The notes below the pieces were generated by a model. The model was not told the origin of the DNA. It worked only from the letters and a program-made list of their open reading frames with translations, and searched no databases. 64,000 bases of DNA from Chitinophaga pinensis. GTDB lineage: Bacteria; Bacteroidota; Bacteroidia; Chitinophagales; Chitinophagaceae. This document shows, one piece after another, positions 37,725 to 47,727 of the stretch (positions within the stretch are counted from its first letter, which is position 1; every line of letters starts with the position of its first letter). The position numbers were made by a program, and so were the translations under genes. The stretch lies in assembly GCA_945876095.1 (NCBI GenBank), contig CAMCMP010000006.1:1-64000 (forward strand). The letters are read 5' to 3'.

Positions 37725-40580
37725 TTAATGTGCTATTAACCAATTATTACCTTCCCCAATTTCTGCATCTGTAGGAACACCATTAGGTAATACCATTGCA
37801 GTTTGCATACAATTCAATATCACTGGTTTTATCAGTTCCACCTCCTCCTTGTGCGCATCAAATACCAATTCATCATGAACCTGTAACAACATTTTTGATC
37901 TAAAATTTTGTAGCTTAAATTCTGCATGAATTTTTATCATCGCCAATTTAATCATATCTGCTGCCGAACCTTGAATAGGAGAATTAATTGCATTTCGCTC
38001 TGCAAAACCTCGTACCGTAAAATTTGCTGAGTTAATATCCCTTAACCACCTCTTTCTTCCCATCAAGGTTTCTACATATCCAGCCTCTTTAGCAAAGTTG
38101 ATGGTATCATCCATGTACTTTTGAATATTTGGAAATTGCTTTTTATAATTATCAATAATCTCTTTTGCCTCTCCTCTTGAAATACCTAAATTCTCTGCCA
38201 ACCCAAATGCACCTTGTCCATATATAATTCCAAAATTCACACTCTTAGCACGATACCTCATCTCTTTGGTTACATCAGACTCTTCCACATTAAAGACTTT
38301 AGATGCCGTAGCAGTATGAATATCCTTGCCCGTCTTAAAAGCCTCACACATATTTATATCTCCGCTGATGGCAGCAACAATTCTTAATTCAATTTGTGAA
38401 TAATCGGCTGATATCAATAAATGATTTTCATCTCTAGGTATAAATGCCTTTCTAATCTCTCGTCCCCTTTCTGTACGCACTGGAATGTTTTGTAAATTTG
38501 GATTGGTACTGCTTAGCCTTCCAGTTACAGCAACCGCCTGAGCATAACTCGTATGTACTCTGCCTGTTTTTTTATTAATTAATAAAGGTAATGCGTCTAT
38601 ATAAGTATTCTTTAATTTAGTTAACTCGCGAAAAGTTAAAATGTCGTCACAAATTTTATTCTGGTGTGCTAATTTTGCCAACACATCTTCTCCAGTTGCA
38701 TACTGTCCTGTCTTAGTTTTTTTTGCCTTAGGATCTAATTTTAATTTCTCAAATAATACTTCTCCTAATTGTTTAGGACTTGCCAAATTAAACCGAACCC
38801 CTGCCTGGTCATATACACTTTCCTCACTTATTTTTGCTTCAATTTCTAACTGTTTACTATAGACTTTTAAAAACGATTCATCAATACGAATACCTTCAAA
38901 CTCCATATCTGTTAATACTTTTACCAAAGGATTTTCTACCTCATAGAAAATCTTTTCTACTGATTTAGAAGCCAATTGAGGAAGAAAAACATTTTTTAAT
39001 TGCAGAGTGATATCAGCATCTTCTGCAGCATACTCCTTTATAGTTTCGAGATCTACATCTCTCATATTGCCCTGGCCCTTTCCTTTTTTTCCTATAAGTT
39101 CGGTTATAGATACCGGCATATAGCCCAAATATTTAGCACTAAGGGCATCCATACTTCTTTTTCCTTCTGGCTCTAACACATAATGTGCAAGCATAGTATC
39201 AAAAATATTTCCTCTCAATGTGAAACCATACCACTTCAATATCAACAAGTCATATTTAATGTTTTGTCCAATCCAAGTCTTGGACTCATCATTAAAGATT
39301 GATTCAAAGCTTTTAAGCAATTGAATACATTCATCTCTTTTGACTGAACATGGAACATAATATCCCTTGCCAGGAAGGATTGAAAAACTCAAGCCTACTA
39401 ATTCAGCATTATTTGCATCTAGTCCGGTTGTCTCTGTGTCAAAGCAAATTTCAGTTGTTGTTACTAATAGTTTTTTTAATGCCTCAATTGAATCAGCTGT
39501 ATTGATCAATTGATAATTATGTGGCGTGTTATTAATGTTTTTATCTGCTACCAAATCATTGTCAGCACCAATTTCTTGCTCGGGTGCATCATTTGCTTTC
39601 TTTACCGGCTGATCGACTGCATTACCAAATAAATCTAACTGACCAATAGCTCCGTTAGAAGTATTTTTAACAGCATCTAATTTATCAGATGTAATGTCTA
39701 AAACAATTTCTTCTCCTAAAATCCTTTTAGCCATTGCTTTAAATTCCAGCTCAGTAAATATTTCTTTCAATGCCTCACGGTTCATCTCTTTTATTCTAAA
39801 GTTTTCGGCATGAAATTCTGTTGGTACATTGATAATAATGGTCGCTAATTTTTTACTAAGCAATGCCATTTCTTTTCCAGCTCTTACCTTTTCTCCAACA
39901 GACCCCTTAATCTCATTTGCATGATCAAGTATATTTTCCAATGTCCCATACTCTTGTAATAATTTTGCAGCTGTCTTTTCACCGATACCTTTTATCCCAG
40001 GAATATTGTCTACTGCATCCCCCATCAAGCCCAGCATATCTATCACTTGAGTTACATTGTTAATACCCCACTTAACACAAATTTCCTCTGGGCCTAAAAT
40101 TTCAGCACTACCTCCTTGATAAGGTGGTTTATAAATTTTAATATTTTCAGAAACCAACTGACCGTAGTCCTTATCTGGAGTAACCATGTATACCTCATAT
40201 CCCTCTTTCTCGGCCTGTTTTGCCAATGCACCGATTACATCATCAGCTTCGTATCCATCAATAGCTACCACTGGAATATTTAAAGCTTCGATAATTCGCT
40301 TGATGTCTGGTACAGCTGAAAGAATGTCTTCCGGCGTTTCCTGTCTATTAGCTTTATAGTCTGCAAAATCGGTATGTCGCTCAGTCAGTGCATGTGTATC
40401 AAAACACACTGCCATGTGGGTAGGCTTTTGATTATTAATTAAATCAATTATGGTATTGGTAAATCCAAATTGAGCATTGGCATTTCTACCAGTACTTGTA
40501 ATACGAGGGTTACGAATCAAGGCATAATAAGCCCTGAAAATAAGAGCAAATGCATCAAGTAGAAATAATTTTTTTTGCAT
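37725..40580 (-). CDS. polA: DNA polymerase I
   Basis: 951 residues, three domains. The 5'-3' exonuclease domain (about 1-290) has YEADDVIGALA, DKDYGQL and GDAVDNIPGIKGIGEKTA. The 3'-5' proofreading domain (about 350-530) has an intact DEDD set (FDTETTGL at 380-387, QNIKYDLL, AAEDADITL), so it should proofread. The polymerase domain has motif A DYSQIELRI, B RYRAKSVNFGIIYG and C LQVHDELVFDA. Acts in repair and Okazaki maturation. Its 3' end runs straight into the right repeat array, which may have replaced or displaced the native terminator. Confidence 0.97.
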   Translation of the reverse strand: MQKKLFLLDAFALIFRAYYALIRNPRITSTGRNANAQFGFTNTIIDLINNQKPTHMAVCFDTHALTERHTDFADYKANRQETPEDILSAVPDIKRIIEALNIPVVAIDGYEADDVIGALAKQAEKEGYEVYMVTPDKDYGQLVSENIKIYKPPYQGGSAEILGPEEICVKWGINNVTQVIDMLGLMGDAVDNIPGIKGIGEKTAAKLLQEYGTLENILDHANEIKGSVGEKVRAGKEMALLSKKLATIIINVPTEFHAENFRIKEMNREALKEIFTELEFKAMAKRILGEEIVLDITSDKLDAVKNTSNGAIGQLDLFGNAVDQPVKKANDAPEQEIGADNDLVADKNINNTPHNYQLINTADSIEALKKLLVTTTEICFDTETTGLDANNAELVGLSFSILPGKGYYVPCSVKRDECIQLLKSFESIFNDESKTWIGQNIKYDLLILKWYGFTLRGNIFDTMLAHYVLEPEGKRSMDALSAKYLGYMPVSITELIGKKGKGQGNMRDVDLETIKEYAAEDADITLQLKNVFLPQLASKSVEKIFYEVENPLVKVLTDMEFEGIRIDESFLKVYSKQLEIEAKISEESVYDQAGVRFNLASPKQLGEVLFEKLKLDPKAKKTKTGQYATGEDVLAKLAHQNKICDDILTFRELTKLKNTYIDALPLLINKKTGRVHTSYAQAVAVTGRLSSTNPNLQNIPVRTERGREIRKAFIPRDENHLLISADYSQIELRIVAAISGDINMCEAFKTGKDIHTATASKVFNVEESDVTKEMRYRAKSVNFGIIYGQGAFGLAENLGISRGEAKEIIDNYKKQFPNIQKYMDDTINFAKEAGYVETLMGRKRWLRDINSANFTVRGFAERNAINSPIQGSAADMIKLAMIKIHAEFKLQNFRSKMLLQVHDELVFDAHKEEVELIKPVILNCMQTAMVLPNGVPTDAEIGEGNNWLIAH

Positions 40581-40785
40581 CTGGTAAAAGTAAGTTATTA
40601 ATGCAAATTGGTAAAATGCTTAATCATTGAAAACATTACTAAATTTTAAATTATATAAGATTATACTCTCATTCTACAATTTATTAACCTTACCTACAAA
40701 ATACAGTCAATTAATTTTTTATTGTAAACTTGTCCATAAATTAATATTTTCCCTTTATCCTTTAAAAAGACAGTAAATTTCATTA

Positions 40786-41492
40786 ATGACTTTAAAACAA
40801 TATTTTTCTCTTTTATTTCTCTTTTTTTACCTATTCTATTCTCATTCAAAGAGTACAGCCAAGAAGGAAATGTAACAGGAGGGTCAGCAATATTTATATA
40901 TACAAGTTCTCCAAACGCTTTTACAGATGCGTTGGTAGGTGGAACTTATCAAGCAAGAAATGCACTGAATAATAGCAATGTGTTAACGCTTTCTGTTAAC
41001 GTAAGTGTTATTGGAAACTACTCTATCATTACACCTTCTTTTAATGGAATTATCTTTTCTGGATCGGGAATATTCACTACTGTAGGTCAACAGACAATAC
41101 TCCTAATGGAAACTGGGGTTCCCGTTTCTGCTGGGACTTATAGCATTAGCCCAGGTTTAAATGGCTGCAATTTTCCTATTACCGGTAATGCAGCATACAG
41201 CCTAATTGAATCTCCAGAAAACTGCATTTGCTTTTCAATAGCTGGAACTTACACAGTAGGAAAAAATTTAACCGCAAGCAACTGCGCAAAAGTAAGTGTT
41301 ACCATAACTTCCCCAGGAACCTATACTATTTCAACACAGCAAATTAATGGAATTCTATTTTCTACTTCTGGCACTTATTCAACTACAGGCATACAGACTT
41401 TTCAGTTAAACGGTTCAGGAAAACCAATAGCTGCAGGCGCATTTATTTATACACCTGGAGTAAGTAGCTGTTCAATTAATGTATTACCATAA
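40786..41492 (+). CDS. Secreted protein with two copies of a beta repeat; reading frame interrupted
   Basis: From the TTG at 40932 the frame encodes 186 residues with two copies of a roughly 80-residue domain (pattern GTY...V.V.V...G.Y.I...NGI.FS.SG.F...G.QT..L...G.P..AG.Y...PG...C). The same frame stays open back to 40740 and reads a signal-peptide-like TIFFSFISLFLPILFSF then KEYSQEGNVTGGSA, but has no ATG, GTG or TTG before 40932, only ATT at 40782. An ATG at 40786 opens a signal-peptide frame too, one base off, and would join at a T7 tract (40822-40828). So either an ATT start, a -1 slip, slippage-based switching or a sequence error. Adhesin-like; role unknown. Confidence 0.6.
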
Positions 41493-41532
41493 ATTAATTT
41501 ACAATACATTTTATTTCGACAAGCGTATAGTT

Positions 41533-42276
41533 TTACTCTACAACCCCTTCTTTAATTTCAGTCCATAACTCATGATAAGCCTTGGCAGCTGAGCTGCTTT
41601 TTGCAAACTCTTCAATCGGCTGACGATGAATACCCATTTTTTCTACATCAGATAAATAGGGTACATAATTTTGAAAAAACTTTTTGTCTTTATATAACAA
41701 TTCCATGATTTCATTATGCATATTTTTTCTAAGATCTGTCATGGTAAAAAAGCACATCATTTTGCTACTATCTAAATCCTTTTCCCTAAAATAGTCTTTT
41801 ACCATATTATAAGTACGTACCGATAAAGTAGTAGGAATAATTGGCATAAGAACTACATCCGCGGCACTAAAAATATTTTCGCTCAATGAGCTAAAGCCAG
41901 GAGGGCAGTCTATAAAAACAAAATCATATTCATCTTCTAGCTGTTTCAAAATGCTCTTAAGCCTAGTTTTGTTTCCTTTCATTTCTTCCACCATAATATC
42001 AAAACTCTTGGATGAAGCATCTGCAGGAATAATCTCTAAGTTTTCATAATCAGTTGCCATGATGGCGCTTTCCAACTTAGCATCCTTGCTAATCAATTTT
42101 TTAATTCCAGATACACCTTTAGGTTTTACCTTATAATAAAATGTGGTGGAGCCTTGAGGGTCAATATCCCAAAGCAGGGTTTTAAAGCCATCTTTTGCTG
42201 CTAAATAGGCAAAATTTACACAGCTCGCCGTTTTTCCAACGCCGCCCTTAAGATTGTAAAGTGCTACTGTAATCAT
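41533..42276 (-). CDS. ParA/MinD-like partitioning ATPase (solitary)
   Basis: 247 residues with a deviant Walker A motif KGGVGKT at residues 9-15, WDIDPQGS, and FVFIDCPPGFSSLSENIFSAADVVLMPIIP. It is of the ParA/Soj type that moves or positions cargo on the nucleoid using ATP. There is no parB-like gene next to it, so the cargo may be something other than a chromosome origin. It is convergent with the repeat-domain gene and divergent from the phosphoesterase at 42539. Confidence 0.9.
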   Translation of the reverse strand: MITVALYNLKGGVGKTASCVNFAYLAAKDGFKTLLWDIDPQGSTTFYYKVKPKGVSGIKKLISKDAKLESAIMATDYENLEIIPADASSKSFDIMVEEMKGNKTRLKSILKQLEDEYDFVFIDCPPGFSSLSENIFSAADVVLMPIIPTTLSVRTYNMVKDYFREKDLDSSKMMCFFTMTDLRKNMHNEIMELLYKDKKFFQNYVPYLSDVEKMGIHRQPIEEFAKSSSAAKAYHELWTEIKEGVVE

Positions 42277-42495
42277 ACAAGTGTCTTTTTATTTTATTAA
42301 ATAATAGAATTGGAAGTTAGTAATTTAATTTGATATATTATTTCTTTGAGGCTACTTTATTATCTTCTCCCCTTTCTCAAAGCTCCTTCTAATAAAGGGT
42401 TTCAACCTTTATATCTCAAAAACGACCCTCCTGATATCGATCCCATACAACCTACTTGATTCTTTTCAATCATCCCGAATTGATCAATTTTGACC

Positions 42496-42503
42496 TAAAT
42501 TTG
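42496..42503 (+). promoter_or_regulatory. Candidate -7 element before phosphoesterase
   Basis: TAAATTTG matches the Bacteroidota -7 consensus TAnnTTTG and would give a start of transcription near 42510, about 29 bp before the ATG. No convincing -33 TTG at the right spacing was found. Confidence 0.4.
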
Positions 42504-42538
42504 CAATGAGCAAGATATTTTATTAAAACTGCCTCTTT

Positions 42539-43273
42539 ATGAACAGAACCCTGGTGATTGGTGATATACATGGCTCATTCAAAGCTTTACAGCAAATTAT
42601 TGAAAAGGCAGCGGTAAATGAAACAGACCAACTGATTTTTTTAGGAGATTTTGTTGATGGGTGGAGCCAATCATTTGAGGTAATTCAATACTTAATCGAA
42701 TTAGAAAAAAAATTTAAATGTGTATTCATAAAAGGTAATCACGACCTATGGTGTGAGCAATGGCTTGAAAAAAAAATTGAAGATGAAACTTGGTTATTCA
42801 ATGGAGGAAAGGCAACCTTTAGAAGTTACGACTCTAGGTCGGAGGCGGATAAGCTAAATCACTTAGCTTTTTTTCAGCGGATGCAAAATTATTTTATTGA
42901 TGAAGAAAACCGCCTTTTTATCCATGCAGGATTTTCTTCTCTTCATGGGCCATACAAAGAACACTACAGCAGTAATTATAGTTGGGATAGAACCCTTTGG
43001 GAAATGGCATTGTGCATGGATAAAAGAATCAAAAAAGAATCAGTCCTCTATCCAAAAAGATTAAAATTATTTAGTGAAATCTATATTGGCCATACTCCTA
43101 CTCTTCACTATGACAGCTTTGAACCTATGAATGCTGTTAACGTTTGGAATATTGATACTGGAGCCGCTTTCAACGGAAGGCTTTCTATTCTAGAAGTAGA
43201 AAGTAAAAAATTTTGGCAAAGTGATGTTGTTCAAAATTTATACCCAGATGAGACTGGTAGAAATAGAAATTAA
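42539..43273 (+). CDS. PPP-type metallophosphoesterase (bacteriophage lambda phosphatase-like)
   Basis: 244 residues with the phosphoesterase series GDIHGSFKAL (residues 8-17), LGDFVDGW, KGNHDLW, and downstream IHAGFSS and IGHTPTLHY, all metal-binding groups intact. It is of the serine/threonine phosphatase or diadenosine-tetraphosphatase-like type and should be cytoplasmic; the substrate cannot be told. It is convergent with uvrB. Confidence 0.88.
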   Translation: MNRTLVIGDIHGSFKALQQIIEKAAVNETDQLIFLGDFVDGWSQSFEVIQYLIELEKKFKCVFIKGNHDLWCEQWLEKKIEDETWLFNGGKATFRSYDSRSEADKLNHLAFFQRMQNYFIDEENRLFIHAGFSSLHGPYKEHYSSNYSWDRTLWEMALCMDKRIKKESVLYPKRLKLFSEIYIGHTPTLHYDSFEPMNAVNVWNIDTGAAFNGRLSILEVESKKFWQSDVVQNLYPDETGRNRN

Positions 43274-43333
43274 TGTTACCTAAAACTATTTATTAAAACC
43301 GTTCTTTACTTTTGAAAATCAACTGCTAATTTT

Positions 43334-45373
43334 CTAGCCTTTCATTTCGTCCAGTTGTTTTTGCATTCTAAACATTTCATCCCTTAATCTAGCTGCCTCC
43401 ATAAAGTCCATATCCTTGGCTGCTTTTTCCATTTCCTTTCTAATTTTTGCAATCCCTTTTTCAATTTGTGGAATAGTAGAATATTCCACTTGGTCTTCAG
43501 CCGCTGCATTCACTAAGCCCTCGTCAGCAGCAACAGAATAGGGATTGGAGGGGTCATATCCCTTAACATCTAATACAGACCCTTGTGCAAAAATCTGTTC
43601 TTTGCTTTTAATAATTGTAGTAGGTGTAATGCCGTGTTTTATATTATATGAAATTTGCTTTTCTCTTCTTCTACTGGTTTCATCAATCGTTTTTTGCATA
43701 CTGCCCGTCATCTTATCTGCATAAAATAGTACCAATCCATCCACATTTCGAGCTGCCCTTCCTGCTGTTTGGGTTAGACTTCTTTCATTGCGCAAAAAAC
43801 CTTCCTTGTCTGCATCTAATATAGCTACTAAAGAAACCTCTGGTAAGTCTAGCCCTTCTCTTAATAAATTTACTCCTACTAATACATCTATAACTCCCAA
43901 ACGCAGCTCTCGCAAAATTTCTATTCGCTCCAGTGTATCCACTTCGCTATGTATATATTTACTTTTAATGTTGATGCGTTGTAAATATTTGTCCATCTCT
44001 TCTGCCATTCGCTTAGTAAGGGTAGTTACAAGCACTCGATCCCCTTTGTTGATTCTTTTATCAATCTCTTCTAATAAGTCGTCAATTTGATTGATAGAGG
44101 GACGAACCTCTATCGGTGGATCCAATAATCCTGTAGGACGAACTACTTGCTCTACTACCACGCCCTCAGTTTTTTCTAGTTCAAAATCACCGGGGGTTGC
44201 ACTTACAAAAATGGTTTGGTTAACCATATTTTCAAACTCATGAAAATTAAGAGGTCGATTGTCTAACGCACTGGGTAGACGAAAACCATAATCTACCAAA
44301 ATAAGTTTACGGCTTCTATCGCCTCCATACATACCGCTAATTTGTGGAATGGTTTGATGGCTTTCATCAATGATGCAAATAAAATCATTAGGAAAATAAT
44401 CCAATAAACAGAAAGGGCGAGTCCCGGGTTTACGCCTATCAAAAAATCTGGAATAGTTTTCTATCCCATTACAATAACCTAGTTCACGAATCATTTCCAA
44501 ATCATAGTTTACTCTTTCATTAAGCCTTTGAGCTTCTATGAATTTTCCGCTATTCTTAAAATATTCTACTTGTGCTGCTGTCTCATCCTGTATTTCATTA
44601 ATTACTTCTAGCATAATATCTTTGGGAGCTAAATATAAATTAGCAGGAAAGATAGCAGCATTGTCAACTAAACCAATACGTTTGCTGGTAGTAAGTTCTA
44701 GCGTCTCTATACTTTCAATTTCATCTCCAAAAAAAGTGATTCGATAGCCAAAATCTACATAAGGTAAATTAATATCAACCGTATCGCCTTTCACTCTAAA
44801 AGTGCCTCTTGTAAAATCACCTTGAGAACGACTATATAAACTATTTACGAGCGAATGCAAAAATCCCTGACGCGAAATCACCTGCCCTTTTTGTATTCTC
44901 ACAATACCATTTTCAAACTCTGCAGGATTTCCCATACCATAAATACAACTTACACTTGCTACTACAATAATATCCCTTCTGCCACTCAACAATTGTGCAG
45001 TTGCTTGTAACCGAAGTTTATCTAACTCTTCATTAATACTCAAATCCTTTTCGATGTAAGTATTACTAACGGGCATATAAGCTTCTGGCTGATAGTAATC
45101 ATAGTAACTCACGAAATAACCTACTGCATTATCGGGAAAAAATTGTTTTAGTTCCCCATAGAGCTGGGCTACCAAAGTTTTATTATGTGTAAGTACCAAA
45201 GTAGGTCTTTGTACATTTTGAATTACATTGGCAATTGTAAAAGTCTTACCACTTCCAGTAACTCCTAAAAGTGTTTGATATTGTTCCCCCTCCAAGATTC
45301 CTTCAGTCAATTGTCGAATGGCTTCTGGCTGATCGCCTGCGGGGGAATAGGGTGAGTTTAGATTGAATGGCAT
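43334..45373 (-). CDS. uvrB: UvrB, excinuclease ABC subunit B
   Basis: 679 residues. Damage verification subunit of nucleotide excision repair. It has Walker A GVTGSGKT at 37-44, the YYDYYQPEAY beta-hairpin segment, DESHQTIPQI (Walker B), helicase motif QTAGRAARN, and a C-terminal UVR motif (DMDFMEAARLRDEM) that binds UvrC. Length and order are normal. It lies on the minus strand just downstream of the TlpA-type gene, with a terminator between them. Confidence 0.98.
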   Translation of the reverse strand: MPFNLNSPYSPAGDQPEAIRQLTEGILEGEQYQTLLGVTGSGKTFTIANVIQNVQRPTLVLTHNKTLVAQLYGELKQFFPDNAVGYFVSYYDYYQPEAYMPVSNTYIEKDLSINEELDKLRLQATAQLLSGRRDIIVVASVSCIYGMGNPAEFENGIVRIQKGQVISRQGFLHSLVNSLYSRSQGDFTRGTFRVKGDTVDINLPYVDFGYRITFFGDEIESIETLELTTSKRIGLVDNAAIFPANLYLAPKDIMLEVINEIQDETAAQVEYFKNSGKFIEAQRLNERVNYDLEMIRELGYCNGIENYSRFFDRRKPGTRPFCLLDYFPNDFICIIDESHQTIPQISGMYGGDRSRKLILVDYGFRLPSALDNRPLNFHEFENMVNQTIFVSATPGDFELEKTEGVVVEQVVRPTGLLDPPIEVRPSINQIDDLLEEIDKRINKGDRVLVTTLTKRMAEEMDKYLQRINIKSKYIHSEVDTLERIEILRELRLGVIDVLVGVNLLREGLDLPEVSLVAILDADKEGFLRNERSLTQTAGRAARNVDGLVLFYADKMTGSMQKTIDETSRRREKQISYNIKHGITPTTIIKSKEQIFAQGSVLDVKGYDPSNPYSVAADEGLVNAAAEDQVEYSTIPQIEKGIAKIRKEMEKAAKDMDFMEAARLRDEMFRMQKQLDEMKG

Positions 45374-45387
45374 TTTTTAGTTTACAA

Positions 45388-45416
45388 AAAAACAAAAGGC
45401 TCAGAAACTGAGCCTT
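45388..45416 (-). terminator. Intrinsic terminator between TlpA-type gene and uvrB
   Basis: AAGGCTCAG-AAA-CTGAGCCTT hairpin, followed on the minus strand by TTTGTTTTTTT. It lies 25 bp after the stop of the thioredoxin gene (45442), so uvrB should have its own promoter. Confidence 0.8.
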
Positions 45417-45441
45417 GTAAAATTAAAATAAATTTATGGTA

Positions 45442-47346
45442 TTACTTACCAGCTAATTCAATCATTGTTGTTAATTCATCCACCAAAGCATCATCATTTC
45501 CGCTAAATCCTATAGATTTGAAGCGAATTTTACCTTCTTTATCAATTACAAATTTGGTAGGGATACCGCTAACCTTAAAATCGGCTACCATTTTATTATC
45601 GTTATCCATCAAAACATAAAAGGGATAATTTTTCTTATTCATAAATTCTTTTGCATTCTGCAATTTATTCTCTACAGATTCCCAGGTGTCTACAAATAAA
45701 AATTTTACATTTTCATTGTCTTTGTATTTTGCCAATGTTTTATTCATGGCTGGCATAGAAGCAATACAAGGCCCGCACCAGGTTGCCCAAAAATCAACAA
45801 CGATAACTTTTCCTTTCATATCATCAAGGCCTAGCGTTTTTCCTTCAAAATCTTTCAAACTAAATTTTGGAGAAGCTTCATCTAAAATACTTTTTGCGAT
45901 TTCCTGTCTTTTTTTATTTTTCGCATCTGCTTCAAGATCTGCTAAATAGGTAGTAAAGCCATTCTCAGAGCTCTTTTCCTTTACATATAAATTTTTAAGC
46001 GCTTCTTTTGTCTTAGCTGTTGCCACACCCTCTTTTACAAATTGCTCTATTAATTTTTTTGCATCCGCTGTTGGAATTACCTTTTCTGCCAACAGCGCAT
46101 AACGTTCGTTGTATTCAGCATCTTTTAATTTGTTGATAGTTGCAGCTTCTTTGGCAATGGGATAAGCATTTTTATAATCTCCTAATTTGTATAATATAAA
46201 AGCATAGGTATCGCCAAACATAGCATAAGATGATTTACGTTGATCTTCCCATTGTTTAGCAGTGTATTCATCAGGTTTTTTTTCTGTTGGATGCTGCAGT
46301 TCATTTTTCGTATAACTGCTTGCATCTGCAGCCATTTTTTTTGCTTCCTCAAGGTGCTCATCCGCTTCAGCCATTGCCCAAGCAAGGTTATTGTTATTAC
46401 TAGCAACTATTTCTTTAGCTAATCCTTTGCTCCATTCATAATAGGATTTAAAATCTTTGGCTTTGCCATATGCAAGTGCCAATTGTGATTTAAAATTATC
46501 AATTTGAGATTGATTAGCTTCTGAGGAAGGATATTTGGCAACATATTCTTGAAAGAGAATCACTTTTTTAGCAAGATCCTTTTCTTTATAAAATGCAGCT
46601 CCCGCTTCATTTTTTTTCCAGTCGCCTTCAGGGAAAGCTGCTTTCATTGCTACTGTTAGACTATCTGCTTTGGCCTTTTTTTTATCTTTATTATACCATT
46701 GAATAAGCGTATTGTATCCTGCTTCTTTTAAATTTCCCTTTGCCTCAAAATTTTCTAATTCTTTTGCTATAAAAGGAGCAGCTTCTTTTTTCTTTGCGCT
46801 GCTTAATGCGTTTAGATAGCTATTAAAAAAGCCAATATTGTTTTTTAGTAACGGATTTTCTTTTAAACCTTCTTCTAAAACAGCTAAGCCTTTATCTGCA
46901 TCATTGGGTAAACGAAACAAATACTCCCCATAACCATTATAAAGGGAACTCACCCAAGCATAATATACATCTACTGGCTGTTTATTTTTTTTATATACAG
47001 GTACAATATAACCTTTGCTGCCATTCATATCTTTTTCTTTACCTGAAGAAAAATCAAAAGCAATACAATTGGCATTGCTGTCAAGTATGATAGAACCTGA
47101 ATAAATAGTCCCCTTTTTTATAATAACAGGATCTAAGGCTTTTACTCCGTTTTCAGTAAACTGGTAAATAACAACCTCCACAGTTGGTTGTTTAATAAGA
47201 GAAGAGGTGTTTTTATTGTATTCAAAACTTAGTTTTCTACCCTGCATTGGATATTCTGGAGTGATTTTTAATGCAGTAAAATGGGTTTGCGAACTAACTT
47301 GAAAACTAGCAGCAATAAATGCAAAAAAAACTAGTAGCTTATTCAT
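45442..47346 (-). CDS. TlpA-like thioredoxin-fold exported protein with long N-terminal domain
   Basis: 634 residues from ATG 47346 (MNKLLVFFAFIAASFQVSSQ signal peptide). An upstream ATG at 47370 would add eight residues ahead of the signal peptide and overlap a -7 element, so I reject it. The N-terminal and middle parts (about 20-490) are helical with TPR-like spacing and a beta-rich start. The C-terminal domain has FWATWCGPCIASMPAM, the CxxC of membrane-side thiol-disulfide oxidoreductases, and GIPTKFVID with cis-Pro. Likely a periplasmic reductant or cytochrome-maturation protein. Confidence 0.85.
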   Translation of the reverse strand: MNKLLVFFAFIAASFQVSSQTHFTALKITPEYPMQGRKLSFEYNKNTSSLIKQPTVEVVIYQFTENGVKALDPVIIKKGTIYSGSIILDSNANCIAFDFSSGKEKDMNGSKGYIVPVYKKNKQPVDVYYAWVSSLYNGYGEYLFRLPNDADKGLAVLEEGLKENPLLKNNIGFFNSYLNALSSAKKKEAAPFIAKELENFEAKGNLKEAGYNTLIQWYNKDKKKAKADSLTVAMKAAFPEGDWKKNEAGAAFYKEKDLAKKVILFQEYVAKYPSSEANQSQIDNFKSQLALAYGKAKDFKSYYEWSKGLAKEIVASNNNNLAWAMAEADEHLEEAKKMAADASSYTKNELQHPTEKKPDEYTAKQWEDQRKSSYAMFGDTYAFILYKLGDYKNAYPIAKEAATINKLKDAEYNERYALLAEKVIPTADAKKLIEQFVKEGVATAKTKEALKNLYVKEKSSENGFTTYLADLEADAKNKKRQEIAKSILDEASPKFSLKDFEGKTLGLDDMKGKVIVVDFWATWCGPCIASMPAMNKTLAKYKDNENVKFLFVDTWESVENKLQNAKEFMNKKNYPFYVLMDNDNKMVADFKVSGIPTKFVIDKEGKIRFKSIGFSGNDDALVDELTTMIELAGK

Positions 47347-47367
47347 GAAGTAGGTTGTTTTAGATTC

Positions 47368-47375
47368 CAAACATA
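47368..47375 (-). promoter_or_regulatory. Candidate -7 element of TlpA-type gene
   Basis: On the minus strand, TATGTTTG (TAnnTTTG) would start transcription near 47361, about 15 bp before the ATG at 47346. No good -33 is seen. Confidence 0.4.
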
Positions 47376-47727
47376 GTATTATGTAATGAAATAAAAAGTT
47401 AAAAATAAAAAGCCTTTAAAATAACTAGCCTTTAAAATGTAATCATTCAGCTAACAGCAATTACTGAACTATTTTGCTAGTTTACTTTACCACTAATTTT
47501 ATCAACTACACAGTTGTTGGAAAATGATTTTAGCTCTCCTTAAACTGGTTTAGGAACGTTTAATTATGCCTGAGTGGAATTCAGCACTACATTTAACTAA
47601 AATAAATTTTTTTATAAATTAAAGGGAGCATTCGAGAGGCTTAATTAACAACAAAATATCACCAACTTAAAGTCTTTGTATTTATAAAACTCAGGATAGG
47701 TTATATTTGTATAAAGAACTCCTTCAC
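47371..47727. other. Divergent promoter region
   Basis: Between the TlpA-type gene (minus) and the histidine kinase (plus). It holds the promoter elements of both and a short direct repeat (AGCCTTTAAAAT, near 47410 and 47428). No gene was seen. Confidence 0.4.
47676..47709 (+). promoter_or_regulatory. Promoter of histidine kinase gene
   Basis: TTTG near 47677, then 23 bp, then TATATTTG at 47702-47709 (TAnnTTTG consensus). The start of transcription would be near 47715, so the TTG at 47707 cannot be the translation start and the ATG at 47728 is preferred, with a leader of only about 13 nt. Confidence 0.55.

Noticed and set aside
47707..47727. TTG start for the histidine kinase
   Set aside because: It overlaps the TATATTTG promoter element; ATG 47728 is the likely start.
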